A program made the position numbers and the translations under genes. Under the pieces are notes generated by a model. It was given only the letters and a program-made list of their open reading frames with translations. It did no database searches and was not told where the DNA came from. 64,000 nucleotides of DNA, from positions 95,862,094 to 95,926,093 of the forward strand of contig CM035427.1 in NCBI GenBank assembly GCA_020310875.1. Direction: 5' to 3'. This DNA is from Ceratopteris richardii (Eukaryota > Streptophyta > Polypodiopsida > Polypodiales > Pteridaceae). This document shows, in pieces, positions 1 to 11,880 of the stretch (positions are counted from its first letter, which is position 1; every line of letters begins with the position of its first letter).

Positions 1-290
1 GCATTCTTCAAGGCATCATAGGTAGCAAAATGGTTCGATGCAAATTTTCTTAACCATCTAATAGCTTCTCTGCCTGAAATGGCTTGAAAGACCTGACAAT
101 TTTGTGCATCATCTGGATTCCCTTCCAATAGATCCTATTAGGTCTCAAAAGTTCATACATGCATGTATGCATCATCATCAACTTTTCCACTGAATTGGTT
201 GAATTGCATTTGATTGATTTTATGTATTGGCACAACAGCCATACTAGTTGGGACTTGCCACTACTTCCACTCATTGTCTGCATGTATTAA
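1..290 (-). pseudogene. Ty3/gypsy gag remnant (cut by window edge)
   Basis: Read on the minus strand, the first ~240 bases encode, with frame changes, a stretch typical of a plant gypsy capsid: QFNQFSGKVDDDA, then LEGNPDDAQNCQVFQAISG, then a tryptophan-containing motif and TYDALKN. That order (substrate-like FxG, a fold with E/G-NPDDA, a conserved W, then a DALK motif) matches the retrotransposon gag family. The reading runs off the left edge. No single long frame covers it, so it is a broken copy. The call rests on motif recognition only. Confidence 0.6.
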
Positions 291-1301
291 CAAGAGTTCA
301 TCTTCTTCAACCTTGACTTCATTGTGAGCCTTCATATCGATTACTATACCATACTACCTTTGTAACATGGTAGTCTTTTCCTCATGCTCTGACCAAGTGA
401 AATCTAGAAAGTCTGATGTCAAAACCAAATCCCAAGGTCTTTTGTCTGCTTCCCTTTTTGATTCCTCCTTTGCCTATCATCCGTCTTCGTTGTTTGCTTC
501 ATACTTGGCCACCTCCAAAGTTGCTTGCACCTCTAGCGATTGACTCAATAATGGATATTGTATAACACCTCGTTCTACTGAATAATTTAGTTGTACAAAA
601 ACACGACTATTGCTTGAACTCTCTTCTGCATGTTTCTCTATCTACAATGTTATAGCTCCTCTGGCTACACCAAACATTGCTTGTTCTTTAGGGTATTTCA
701 AAAACTGATTACCAGAGCATGTTGGCATGCTCCTTCACCATCGCCAAACTCCATTTGTTTTGAGAATACAAATGCACTTCCAACCACTGTCGCAATACTT
801 TCCTCTGTGTGCTAATGCTTGATGCCACATCCCATCATGGTCTCCAAATGTTTATTGTATTTGAGATACATCAACAGTAATGTAGGTTGGGGGAATGGGG
901 ATTACCAGATATTACTCCACTGTGGTTCTATTCCCTTACAATAAATTGCCAATTACAGATTCTATACTTGGATAGAATAGATTAAACAAAATGATTAAAT
1001 ACATGGTATGAATACTTGAAATATTGGAATCATGATTGCATTAACATTGCTGCAAATGAATTACAATAGTCTGTGGATATTAGTACAATCATTGATTTCT
1101 ATCTTATGTGATAGGAATCCTATAGGTCTCTCTTAAATATCATCAGATCTGGTTGCCAACTGAGGTTCAATGTACTTATTCTTGCTCTTTACAATTACGA
1201 GGGAATGCCAGTTGAACTCCCCAGAAGTTCAATGGACAAAGTTTACAATACTATTCCGATATTACAAAATCAGAAAATGGCACTGATGACAGTCTAACAA
1301 C
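291..1301. other. No gene recognised
   Basis: Low-complexity-poor, AT-moderate DNA with no open frame that resembles a known domain on either strand. It probably belongs to the decayed minus-strand gypsy material on both sides, but I see nothing specific in it. Confidence 0.5.
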
Positions 1302-2100
1302 TCAAGTTGTCTTGTCTTTAACCTTAATTTTTTGACTAGACAAGATTTTATTACCTAGTGTTGATCCTTTATCAAACAAAATCTTCATAGGATTTCCATT
1401 TACCTTCCTTTTCATGACTACCAACTTGGTGTCAAGGAACTGATAACCCTTCTCTACAATTGGCAATAAGGCCATATCTTGCATAATGGTTACCTTCGTG
1501 GTAATTGTAATATTTTAGATGGGTTGGTCATCTTTAGATGGAGGATCCATCTCTTTATTTATAGACAAAATATCAAAATTGGAAGGAGATGATGGGGTAG
1601 ATGAACAAGATTGTTGTTTATCCACCACCATTGCTACCAGAACCTTTTTCTTCTTAGGACACAATCAATATGCATTCCATTCTAGGGATCCATACCAAAG
1701 GCCCTCATAGAGATCCTTCTCTTCTTGTTGTTTTCTCAAGCCAGAATGTAGAAATGCTCTCTCAACCATAGAAGATAATACCTTCCTCTTCCCACAACTA
1801 GAAATTTGTAGTACATTTACTTAACTTACTTGAAAATGGGGTTGAAGCTAGAGGCATTCTAAATCTATTCCATCTCATATTTTATCTTGTAGGTTGCAAT
1901 CCCATCCTCTAGCACCAAGGCCAATTCCATAGCTTCATTCAAGGTATGATAGCACTCCTTGCACACAAGTGGATGCAACGTCCAACAAAGATCAAACACA
2001 AACTTATGAACTTGAAGAAATTTTGGCACTTGATCAAGAATCTGATATAAAATTTCCCTTCATTTAACTACACATTCGTACATGGTGAGTTGACGATGCT
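1302..2100 (-). pseudogene. Ty3/gypsy gag C-terminus plus retropepsin remnant
   Basis: On the minus strand, 2050-1850 reads in pieces as LNEAMELALVLEDGIATYKIKYE, a helix-rich stretch like the end of gypsy capsid, followed by a basic linker. Positions 1484-1302 are open for 60 residues and contain GNPMKILFDKGST, which matches the retropepsin active-site neighbourhood (usually G-x-P-x-K-x-L-F-D-S-G-A/S-T). Here the catalytic triad is D-K-G instead of D-S/T-G. The frame is broken upstream and downstream and no reverse transcriptase follows, so this is a fossil. It may or may not be the same insertion as the gag fragment at 1-290. Confidence 0.5.
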
Positions 2101-4079
2101 AGTAGAAGAGCCAAACATCCAACACCTAGGTATGCTCATCAGGTACCAAATTATTATAAATGATAACTTTAAATTTTTCCCAACTGTTTGGTTCTATCTT
2201 ATCTTCAATCTTTCTCCACCATTTGTCAATGATGTCCATCAAACTATGTGGCCTGTTGAATCTTCAGGGCTTTTGATCCACTACATTTATATGGTTTTTT
2301 TTGTCATAAATAGCTTATAGGGGTAGTGAGGGTTGTTCTTAGAGGTTGGAAAACTTGCAAAAGTGACAGACTTAAACAACGGTACTTGAATACAGAGTCA
2401 AGTACTGGACCACTAAGAAATAATGGAATAGAACTTAACCGAAGTGATGCATGATAATAATATGAGTGAATGGCTTATGAACTATAGAGGGGAACTATTG
2501 TTACAAATTAGAACACGTGTACAAAAAGCCTCATACTGAAGTGGCTATGAGCACCAACCCATGGTACATCCACTTCTTTGGCTTCCACAAAGGCCCTCAA
2601 ATAGACCTTACAGTTTGAACTTACGTAATTGATCCTCTTGAGAACTTAACAAGTCAAGAGGTTCTTGAGGGAGAAAGAGCTTGAGTAAGAGTTCTTGAAA
2701 AGAAGTAGAATGAACAGACACACACACATAACTAATCCTACAAGGAATATAGAAGATCAAAGAGATCTTCAGGGAGAAATATTTGGTGAAGAGGAAGCCA
2801 GTCGAATGCACACTATTAAAATCTCACGGCTCTCAATGGATCTCTCCTTCTACAATGGCTACTGATTTCTACTCGGTCAATCCTTCTGTAGCTCTATCTT
2901 GCTCTGTCAATCACCAAAATCTCAACAACTTCTCTAGGTAGTGTCTTAGTGTTGTCCTTTGATTATGAAATCTAGCAATCTCACTATGCTGTGTGCAGTC
3001 TACGTCATGGTTCCAACCTTCTAGTAGCCATAAACATCTCGATGATGCTATCTAGATTTGTCTCTTCTGATTATTATATTCTTCTCTCGTTCTTGCTCTT
3101 CGGTCCTCTTATATAGAGGTGGAGGGATCAATGTACCAAGCATATTGTCGATAGTGCCCCATGTTGTACCATAATGTTTCAAGGTGCAATTGTAGCGAAC
3201 TGAAGTTACACATGGGTGAGATGGTGAGGGAATATCCTTTGAGATTGGTGCATCATTCCAGGATGGTGTACCAAGTGAGAAGAAGATCACTAGTGGAAAG
3301 GAGAATGAGATTTAGTTAAGGGGATGTATCTTGCCAGTCCTCCTCGGATTGTGGATGCTATTGGAGTTTTCCAAGAAGGAAGGCGTAATCGGAATGATTC
3401 TTGAGAAACGAAAATTTGGTGAGGTGTTCCATTTTCTGAAAAGACGTGTTAGGGGTTCTAGAGATGCCCATCATTAATGGATGCTCCCTCCTAGATGAAC
3501 CAAAAAATAAGGCCCGAAAGGTGACCTGCAGAAGAGGATTCTAAATCTTTGCCTGGTGACCAAAAGAAGGTGGGCCATTGGAGACTTATTGGTCAGTAGA
3601 ATTGAGTGGACATGCATTGTGCATGAAGACTAAAATGAGGTGGAAACAATGCAATAGGCGAGGAATCCAAAAGTTTTGGTATGCAGATGGAGCTGCGAAA
3701 GGCCATGCTACAGAAGCAACGTCCAAAAAATATTCTTATAGTTTTACAAAAGAAAAGATACATAAGAGGGCCAAATGTATAGCATACAAAAACGTAAGTG
3801 AAAAAGTTATGAAAAATCAAGATTCTATAAGGTTTGAGCATGGTAATGCTAACAAGTGAAAGGGGCTCATCCTGAACTGTAGCAATCCAGACTACATCCT
3901 AAATTAACAAAGTAATAGACTTACCGGGTCCTTCGTAGAGTGGACTAAATTTGCCACAAATCTGTGTTTGCTTGGTTGGGTTGTAAAGTAGAACCATTTG
4001 TGTCTGATGATCTTTGTGAGCCTAGCCATTAGGTTAGGTAGGGCATAAACTTCCAAGCCATTGGGTTGCCATTTAAGGT
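2101..4079. other. Non-coding, probable decayed LTR sequence
   Basis: No recognisable coding domain. A near-palindromic TATA element, CCTCTATATAAGAGG on the minus strand at 3105-3119, sits where the 5' LTR promoter of the minus-strand gypsy remnant would be expected. A 93-residue open frame at 3578-3859 (+) is lysine-rich and unlike anything I recognise; I do not call it a gene. Confidence 0.35.
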
Positions 4080-4740
4080 GAAAATAAAGGCCCTATGACA
4101 TTGCGAGGTTTCCCCATATAACCTTAATGGGGGGAGTGCAGAGGGGGGCTTGCCCCCTTCTGCGGGGTCCGGGGGGCCTATCCCATCGATCCGTAGGGCC
4201 AAGATGGTAGGACTTTCGGTCGTGGAGATATTGTGGGATCGTATATTTTATCGACTATTTTGTATCTCCTGACTATGTTTATCTATACCGAATCGCCTTA
4301 TAAAAGCTATATAAGCATGGCCCAGGTTGAGCTTCATATAGCATTGTGCACTAGTAAGCCCTTCATCTAGAGTTTGTCTAGATCGCCATCTAAGCTCCAC
4401 ATTGGAAGTGCATGGGTGGACAGCACCATCATTGTAACTGCATTATGCTCGACAATCTCAAAATTTGAGTTCTCTATCTCTAAGTCTATGTCTATCTTTA
4501 TCTGCATTTTTTTCTCTGAACTCTGTCTACAGGTCTATTCCGCTATGTTGTTATTTTCTTACATGTGTATGTATGTGTGTGTGTATGTATGCTCTATCTT
4601 TGTATCTCTATCTTCCTCTCTTTCATCTCTCTTTATCTCTCTCTCTCTCTTTTTCTCTCTCTATCTCTTTATGTCTCTATCTCTCTCTCTCTCATCTCTC
4701 TCTCTCTCTCTATCTCTCTCTATCAATAGAGAATAAAACA
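4080..4740 (+). promoter_or_regulatory. LTR-like promoter region (probable solo or truncated LTR)
   Basis: A GC-rich block with runs of G (4130-4180) is followed by two TATA elements, TATAAAAG at 4299-4306 and TATATAAG at 4308-4315, then a pyrimidine-rich transcribed-type region. This U3-R-U5-like order resembles a plant LTR in plus orientation. I could not find its exact ends, a primer site or a partner LTR. Confidence 0.35.
4560..4732 (+). repeat. TG/TATG and CT microsatellites
   Basis: A TGTATG/TG-rich stretch (about 4560-4592) is followed by an interrupted CT tract (about 4612-4730) with TATCTCTCTC units. Open frames here encode only Ser/Leu or Tyr repeats and are not genes. Confidence 0.85.
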
Positions 4741-4814
4741 ATCACTTATTTGTCTGTCCCTCTTTTGGATCATTGTCATCAAAGCATAATGTATGTCGTC
4801 TATCGTCGAATTCC

Positions 4815-5297
4815 AAAGAATTGACACCAAAAAACTTCTGCAAAATCAAAGAGAAGAAAAATTATAAAACATAAAGCATAGAGAAAGACAAAGGCTAAGA
4901 GTATGCGCACCACTTACATGTCATGAGGAAGGAGATAAGGAAGAGAGTTCACACACACACTCTCACAATCAAAGACAAGCACACACTCAGATTGAGGCAA
5001 GGAAGAATGATCTTGTTCTTCTTCTTCTATTACATAAAAAGGAAGGTACAAGAAATGACTTGAAACAAGAATACAACAAGTGCAATATATAAAGACTAGT
5101 ACATAAGAAAAAAAGTAATGTCTGCGAATGAGTGAGCTCGCAAGAAACAAATGTGCCATCACTTTTGGTAGATAAATCTAATAAAGCTCAATGAAGTATC
5201 CCTGACATATATCGGTGTGATCACTATACATATCAGAGAAATAAAAAACTGATACATGTCATCTTGGATCATCACATGTTGAGCTTGATATCCAAAC
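4815..5297 (-). mobile_element. Copia-1 3' LTR (decayed)
   Basis: The minus-strand polypurine tract CTTGAGGGGGAGC at 5298-5310 directly follows the RNase H end of Copia-1, so the 3' LTR must start just left of it. The start is degraded (GTTTGGATATC where TGTTGGATATC is expected). A TATA-like TTTATATATTG lies near 5085-5095 on the minus strand. The left end near 4815 is an estimate and no partner LTR is in the window. Confidence 0.5.
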
Positions 5298-5310
5298 GCT
5301 CCCCCTCAAG
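5298..5310 (-). other. Copia-1 polypurine tract
   Basis: GAGGGGGAGC-type purine run between the end of the RNase H coding sequence and the 3' LTR. It is the expected plus-strand primer of a copia element, and the same GAGGGGG core occurs in Copia-2 and Copia-4. Confidence 0.75.
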
Positions 5311-5475
5311 CTCAACATCATGTCCTCTAATCCAACCAACTTCTAAAACTTCTTCAGCTTCTCTACTCCAAGTGCTTTAGTGAAAATATGAGCAACTTGC
5401 TCATCTGTTCTCACATAAACAAGATCAATATCACTTGATAATACCTCCTTTGTGATGAAGTGATAATGTACCTCT

Positions 5476-5805
5476 TGTATATTATGGAATCATGGAAGGT
5501 TAAATGGATTTTTAATGTTTTAAATGGCCAAAAGGTCTTAATGTGGTTGTGTTTGATCTAGTAGGTGAAGAAGCATGAGGGCATGGATACAAGTGGATGC
5601 ATATAAATAAATAAATTCAAAGCTTAAATCGAAGACTTCTAGAATAAGTTATATTTATGTTTAACTTATAAAAGTAGTGGTTCGCTTAGAACGCGATGCC
5701 TTTTGTAAATAAAGTAGTTTTTCCTAAAAGTCGCCTCTAAAAGCGACGGCTCTCATGTAACTTCTATTTTCAAGACGTAATAGAAATAAACCTATAAATA
5801 CAGGT
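5476..5805 (-). repeat. LTR-like copy, left (truncated)
   Basis: Begins in plus reading with TGTATATTATGGAATCATGG, the same start as the right copy at 6150, and follows it until a primer-site-like motif replaces the remainder. Confidence 0.7.
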
Positions 5806-5818
5806 GCTCTGATACCAC

Positions 5819-6140
5819 TGCTATCAGGATCTTCAATGCATGCACATACAGAGGTAGACAGAAGACGGAAGAAGAATCATAAACAAAGATAGAATCAACA
5901 CGATATTTGGTGCAATCTCCCCCCATATACTCTAATGGAGGAATCTATTAGAGTACCTGTATTCATAGGTTTATTTCTATTACATCTTGAAAATAGAAGT
6001 TAGATGAGAGCCGTCGCTTTTAGAAGCGACTTTTAGGAAAAACTACTTTATTTACAAAAGGCGTCACTTTCTAAGTGAACCACTACTTTTACAACAAGTT
6101 AAACCTAAATATAACTTATTCTAGAAGTCTTCGATTTAAG
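5819..6140 (+). repeat. LTR-like copy, middle (inverted)
   Basis: Plus-strand TGCTATCAGGATCTTCA matches the minus-strand start of the right copy. The homology continues to CTTCGATTTAA and stops before the LTR end. It can pair with the left copy. Confidence 0.7.
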
Positions 6141-6149
6141 GAGGCACGT

Positions 6150-6618
6150 TGTATATTATGGAATCATGGAAGGTTAAATGGATTTTTAATGTTTTAAATG
6201 TCCAAAAGGTTTTAATGTGGTTGTGTTTGATCTAGCAGGTGAAGAAGCATGAGGGCATGGATACAAGTGGATGCGTATAAATAAATAAATTCAAACATTA
6301 AATTGAAGACTCTAGAATAAGTTATATTTAGGTTTAACTTGTTGTAAAAGTACTGGTTCGCTTAGAAAGCGATGCCTTTTGTAAATAAAGTAGTTTTTCC
6401 GAAAAAGTCACTTCTAAAAGCGACGGCTCTCATGTAACTTCTATTTTCAAGAGGTAATAGAAATAAACCTATAGATATGGGTACTCTGATAGACTCATCC
6501 ATCAGAGTACACGAGGGGAGATTGCACCCAATATCGCGTTGATCGTCTCTCTGTTTATGATTCCTGTTTCGTCTTCTATCTACCTCTCTGTGTGCGTGCA
6601 CTGAAGATCCTGATAACA
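6150..6618 (-). repeat. LTR-like copy, right
   Basis: 469 bp bounded by TG and CA on the minus strand. It is about 90 percent identical by eye to the left copy at 5476-5805 over their shared part, including the tract with TTTAGAAGCGAC-type sequence and TATAAATAAATAAATTC. Confidence 0.7.
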
Positions 6619-9600
6619 ACACCTTGATATGCTTTGTTCTGGCATGGAAAAGAGGATTTCGTGCTAGTTGTATGCTGATAAGATTATCATAATAAATAGT
6701 GATAGGCTTTTGCTCTTCCACACCTAAATCTGCAAGTAGCATTTTTAGCCATGATGCCTCACATGCTGCCATTGCAACTCTTGTATACTCAGCCTCTATA
6801 CTCGATAAAGCAATAGTGGGTTGCTTCTTGTTGCTCCATGCAATAGTTGCACTCCCAAGTGAGAATAGAAAACCACTACTAGATCTTCTATCTGGAATGT
6901 TACCATCCCAATCTGCATCGGTGTATCCATAAACCTACAAATCTACACCAACTTCATAAAACAATGCATAATCTAAAGTAGCACTCACATAATGTAGAGT
7001 GCACCTTAGAGCATCCAAATATGGCTTCTTACGAACCTGCATAAACTGACTTTCAAGTCCAACAATATAGCTTAAATCAAGCCTTGTAATTGTGAGATAT
7101 ATAAGACTTCCCACAATTTCCCTATACATAGTAGCATTTTCCAATGCTTCACCTCATGTAGTATTCAAATTTGAATTATGATCTAATGGCATAGAAATTG
7201 GCTTACAATCAATCATACCATACTTTTGCAACATATTTAAGGCATATTGCCTTTGTGACATCTATATATCTGTTTTTGTATGTATAAACTCAATGCCCAA
7301 GAAATAGCACAACACACCAAGATCTTTCATGTCAAATTTCTGCATAAAGTGTTGCTTTACCTCTTTAATGCTTTCTTTATTATCACCACCTACAATCAAG
7401 TCATCAACATAAATAACCACAATCGTGATGCCATCATCACCCTTCCTTGCATATAGTGAATGATCTGCATCACACATAGAAAACTGAATGGTGGTTAAGT
7501 AATCAGCAATCCTTGCATGCCATGCATGATGAGCTTGCTTCAACCCATACAAAGCCTTTCGCAACCTGCAAACATATTTTGGATGCTGTGAATCTTCATA
7601 TCTTTGTGGTTGGTCCATGTATACTTCTTCATCTTATAACTCACCATGTAAGAAAGCATGCTTAACATCCATCTGATGCAAAGTACATCCTTTTGTTGTA
7701 GCTAATGCAACAAGTGTTCTCACAGTAGACATTTTAACTACAGGGCTGAATGTTTCCTCGTAATCAATGCCATATGTCTGTGCATATCCTTCTGCTACCA
7801 ATCGTGCTTTGTACATGCTTATGTTACCATCAGCATTGTGCTTTACCTTGTAAACCCACTTGCAGCCTATGGGTTTCTTTCCTTGCGGAAATGGAACCAG
7901 CTTCCATGTTTCATTTCTATAAAGAGCAGCCATCTCCTCATCTATAGCTTTTTCCCAATCTACATTTCCAATTGCATCTTCAAAATAAGAAGGTTCAACA
8001 TCTTGTATTACCTTTGTCATGTAGGCACAATGACGAGACATGTAACTATCATATGTTAATCATTGTACAGGATTCTGCATCCTCCCAGATCTTCTCGGTC
8101 CTGGGTCAGTTCTCCTTGTATCATCTGCATGTGCCTTTTTAACTCTTGGAGTCTTCATAGAGGGCAATCCAAGTTCCTCATCAAGACTCTTTTCTCAACC
8201 ACTTGAATCTCCATCAACGTCTTCAAAACCTGCACATGTTTTATGACCAGTAGAAATCTTTTCTTTACCTTTCTTGGATGTGTTTGATGAATTTTCTAGA
8301 CTGAAATTTCCATGCAATGTTTCACTCCATGGATTTGATTTGGAACTATTGCTTGGTGATGCATCCAATCCACTCAAAGTTTGAGATTCTACACTTGATT
8401 TTTCAACATTTTCTTTATCATTTGGTTCAATATTTAGTCCTTCTTTGGCATCTTCATAGAAGCTTGACATTTCATCAAATACCACATCTCTACTCACCTT
8501 CACCTATCGTGTGAGTGGGTTATAACATTTGTACCCCTTTTGCTCAAGGGAGTATCCAATGAAGATACATTTTTCTGCTTTCGAATCAAGCTTCATCCTC
8601 AACTCATCTAGAACATGTACATATGCAATATAGCTAAAAACTTTCATATGTGATAAGTTTGGCTTTTTACCTATAAAATTCTCTTTAGGTGTAACTTGAT
8701 GTACAATAGCAGTTGGAGTTTTGTGCATGATGTATACAGTCGTATGCATAGCTTCTGCCCAAAACAATTAGGCATATTCTTCTTGCCATCAAGGCTCTTG
8801 CTATTTTTGCAATATGTTTGTTTTTGCATTCAGCAACATCGTTCTGTTGTGGTGTATACCTGCATGAAAACTGACATCAAATTCCATGACTTTTAAGAAA
8901 ATTGCTGAAATCATTTGACATGTATTCACCTCCTCCATCATATCTTAATATTTGAATATACTTCCCTGTCTACTTTTCCACCATAGCTTTAAAAATCTAG
9001 AAGTGATTGAATACCTCACTGTTCTCTTTCATCAAACATACCCACACTTTCTGTGTATGGTCATCAATGAAAGTAACATAAAACCTGCAACCACCCATAG
9101 ATTTGCTCTTTGCATCTCTGAAACCTTGAAATTTGGTAGTCCATGAAGGATCTCCTTTGACTGCATCAGTTTTAGCCTTTGCAGATTTGCGTGTCCAATT
9201 CATTTATGCCAGATCTCTATATCAGCCATAACTCCTACACCTTTTGCAAACATGGCTGCATTAATTTCAAGTATTTACACATTTAAGGTGAACATCCTAC
9301 CCACTTTGTTTCCTTTGGTGACCAATCGTCCACCCTCTTTGTATTCTTCTACATATAACCCATCAACATTGAACCTAACTTGTAATCCTTGGTCAACCAT
9401 TTGTCCAACAGAAACCAAATTCTTTGTTATGTTTGAAACATGCAGTGCATTAGCAAGATGTTTTACCTTCCCATCCTCCATAGACAATTATATGTTTCTT
9501 GTATGCTTGATACGATGTGATATATCATCACTTGTTTCAACATATCCAGGAACTGGCAATTTTTGCAAACTACTAAAGCATTCTGCATGACTGGCCATGT

Positions 9601-10229
9601 GATTTGAAGCACCTAAATCAACATAGCAGACATTATCATTCGATTTTGAAACACCAACAGACATCGTATTCATCATGTGATGTTGAACCATGAATAGCTT
9701 CTCAGAATCATCTACACTTATGGATGCATAGTTTTTATATTGCCTTCTATTATTTTGATTCTTCAACCTGCAATCATGTTCAAAGTGTCCAACATCCTTT
9801 ATTGTCATTACTTGAATCATTTGTTTGGAAATTTCTGTGCCTCTTTGGCTCCCCCTACCTCGAAACTCTCGTCTTGCTCCTGCATGATTCTGTTGTTGAC
9901 TATGGTCTTGGTTACTATTTCCTCTTCCACTTCCAAAACCTCTACCTTTGCCTCTTCCTCTACTAGAGTAGAATACCTGTTGAGAACTAGATTTTCCTTG
10001 GGAGTTTGAATCGTCACCAAGATTCTTTTCTTCAATAATCAACATAGCTACTATATCAGTAAAATTCAGAATATTTTCTCGGGTCTGTATAGAAGTTCTA
10101 AACTACTTATATGCAGCTCCAAAACCACGAAGGCACACTTCCACCTTATCATCATCATCTACATTCATGCCAATAGATGCAAGTGACTCACATATGTTAC
10201 ACAAAGCTCCACTAAATCAGAGGACACTA

Positions 10230-10560
10230 GGAGTACGGTGACAACTAGTTCTAGTAATGTGGAGGAATTGGCAGAATTGGTATCTAAGAAGTTAGGAGTT
10301 CATGGATAGATACCAGAACCCACCAATGAGAATGCCAATACTAAGGAGATGCAACCTATGTGGTGGAGATTATCCATCTCATACTTGTACAAGAGGAGGT
10401 TTAGGCATACAACAATCTTACCCATACAATAGGTAGCCACCCCAATGGCCCAACTTGTATTGTCATATTGAGCAGAAATATACCAACCATACTACCAAAA
10501 ATTTCCCATTTAATAGGCAACCAAGGCAAGTGAATCAGCCCTAGTATAGAACTTATGGAT
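10230..10560 (+). pseudogene. Ty3/gypsy gag zinc-knuckle remnant
   Basis: Plus-strand frames give VEELAELVSKKLG followed by CNLCGGDYPSHTC and a Gln/Pro/Asn-rich tail. This resembles the end of a gypsy gag where a helical AKALKI-type segment precedes a CCHC knuckle; the same arrangement occurs in Gypsy-3 near 53900-54040. Frames are broken and the knuckle spacing is not canonical. Confidence 0.45.
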
Positions 10561-11560
10561 ACTTTTATGCATCTGTATGCATGAGAAGATGATGCATGTG
10601 ATCTAAGATGTATGCATGTAAATGTATGTTTGCATGTATGCAAGTAGATGTATGCATATGCATGTAAGTTAGCAAGTGTATGTTTGCATGTATGCATATG
10701 CATGTAAGTTAGGAAGATATGCATGTGTATGCATGAGAGGTGTGCATATATATGCATGTATGTTAGAGAAATATGCATATGTATGATGCATGTATGCATG
10801 TGTAGCGTGCATATGTATGCATGCTTTTATGTATGATATATGTATGCATGAGTGCATATGAATGAATTGTATGCATCTGTGTATGTGAGAGATGCATGTG
10901 TGCATAAGTGAGAGGTATGCATGTGTGCATAAGAGAGAGGTACATGTATGTGAATAGCATGTGCATGTATGTGAGAGGCACATGTGTGCATGAGTGAAGT
11001 GTGCATGTGTGCATGTATGTTAGAGTGTGTGCATATGTGCATGAGTAAGGTGTTCATGTGTGTATGTATGTTAGAATATATGCATGTGTATGCATGTTAA
11101 GTGTATGATGCATATGTACACATATGAAATATAAGATTTATGCATAAGTTGTGCATTAAATAAGATGTATGCATAAGTTGTGCATGAATGCATGTGAGAG
11201 TGCATTTATATATTAAAGTTAGAGCATGTGCACATGAGTGAATGCATGAGTGCATGTGTAAGAGTGCATGAGTGCATATGCATAAATGAAGTAGGTAGGT
11301 GATATGAATGAATGTATGTGCATGTATGAAGTATGAGCATATGTCTATTTAAAGTAGATGTGCGCATGAGTTAAATACATGTGTTTACTTGTGCATTACA
11401 TAATAGATATGAATGAGATTGCATTAGAAATACATGTTAATGTATGAGTATGTATGTTAAAGTTAATATTTGTATATTTGTATGAGAATGTATGTGAATG
11501 TGTAGTTATATATACATAAGAAAGTTATTTAACATGTGTTAGCATATGTTTAAATTATGT
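10555..11560. repeat. TGCATG/TATGCATG-rich simple-sequence block
   Basis: About 1 kb built from ATGCATG, GTGCATG, TATGTATG and GAGAGG words in irregular units of ~25-40 bases (for example repeated ATGCATGTGTGCATAAGTGAGAGG-like modules). The minus-strand open frames (10401-11057) encode only His/Met/Thr/Tyr-rich repeats in several frames at once, as expected of a simple repeat, so no protein is called. The CATGCA core is a palindrome-rich, RY-element-like word. Confidence 0.85.
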
Positions 11561-11880
11561 TAAGTTTTGAATGTTAGATTAATAAATGAGTATTTTATAT
11601 TAATAAAAGCATACTTATATTCTCTTACGATCTTCTTCTGCAGATCATTATGAAGAAAACTTGACGAGCACTGAAGAGGATTTGATGAGATAAAAATTGC
11701 TTTTATGCTGTTGATTTTTAGTTCATTATATGATATTTTGAATTATTAAGATTTTGTAGCTCTAATAGAATTTTTTTACAAGCATTTGTATAGGACTAGC
11801 TTTAGTTCTAAAGTTTTAGCACTTCACTATACAGTTTAAGTAATTTTTTATATTGCACTTTCTTATGTCTAAAAATTAAG
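11561..11880. other. AT-rich spacer
   Basis: Mostly A/T with TATTAATAAAAG and similar words. No coding or repeat signal beyond base composition. Confidence 0.5.

Larger units (their letters stand above)
5475..6620 (-). mobile_element. Foldback / LTR-like composite insertion in Copia-1 RNase H
   Basis: The insertion splits KHI|VHYHF of the Copia-1 RNase H. It has no coding capacity. It holds three copies of one ~330-470 bp sequence. Right copy 6150-6618 (minus) is full length, starts TGTTATCAGG and ends AATATACA, like an LTR. Left copy 5476-5805 (minus) lacks the first ~130 bases. Middle copy 5819-6140 is in plus orientation and lacks the end. The left and middle copies form inverted arms of roughly 190 bp around a ~150 bp loop. 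On the minus strand the copy end CA is followed by G and TGGTATCAGAGC (5806-5817), a copia primer site. Flanks AAGGT/GAGGT (minus strand) look like a mutated 5-bp target duplication. It may be a rearranged TRIM-type element. Confidence 0.7.
5311..10225 (-). pseudogene. Copia-1 gag-pol polyprotein (decayed, interrupted)
   Basis: Minus-strand copia polyprotein in pieces. From right to left: gag end (10225-9800; CNICESLASIGMN, then a Gly/Arg-rich nucleocapsid whose zinc knuckle keeps only part of CCHC), protease with CYVDLGASNHM (9600; D-L-G instead of D-S-G), pre-integrase and integrase (9490-8504, FIDDHTQKVW and FWAEAMHT), a linker, reverse transcriptase (8041-7262, QMDVKHAFLHG, LYGLKQA, YVDDLIVGG) and RNase H (7144-5311, TDADWDG, KHIEVHYHF-type end). 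Several stops and frameshifts break it, and a 1.15 kb insertion splits the KHI/VHYHF motif at 5475-6620. Homology stops abruptly in gag at 10225, so the 5' LTR is missing. Confidence 0.88.

Noticed and set aside
4374..4824. Two overlapping plus-strand ORFs with long Ser/Leu runs
   Set aside because: Translations of the CT microsatellite.
10401..11057. Several overlapping minus-strand ORFs of 76-132 codons rich in His, Met, Thr and Tyr
   Set aside because: They arise in more than one frame from the TGCATG simple repeat and have no domain.
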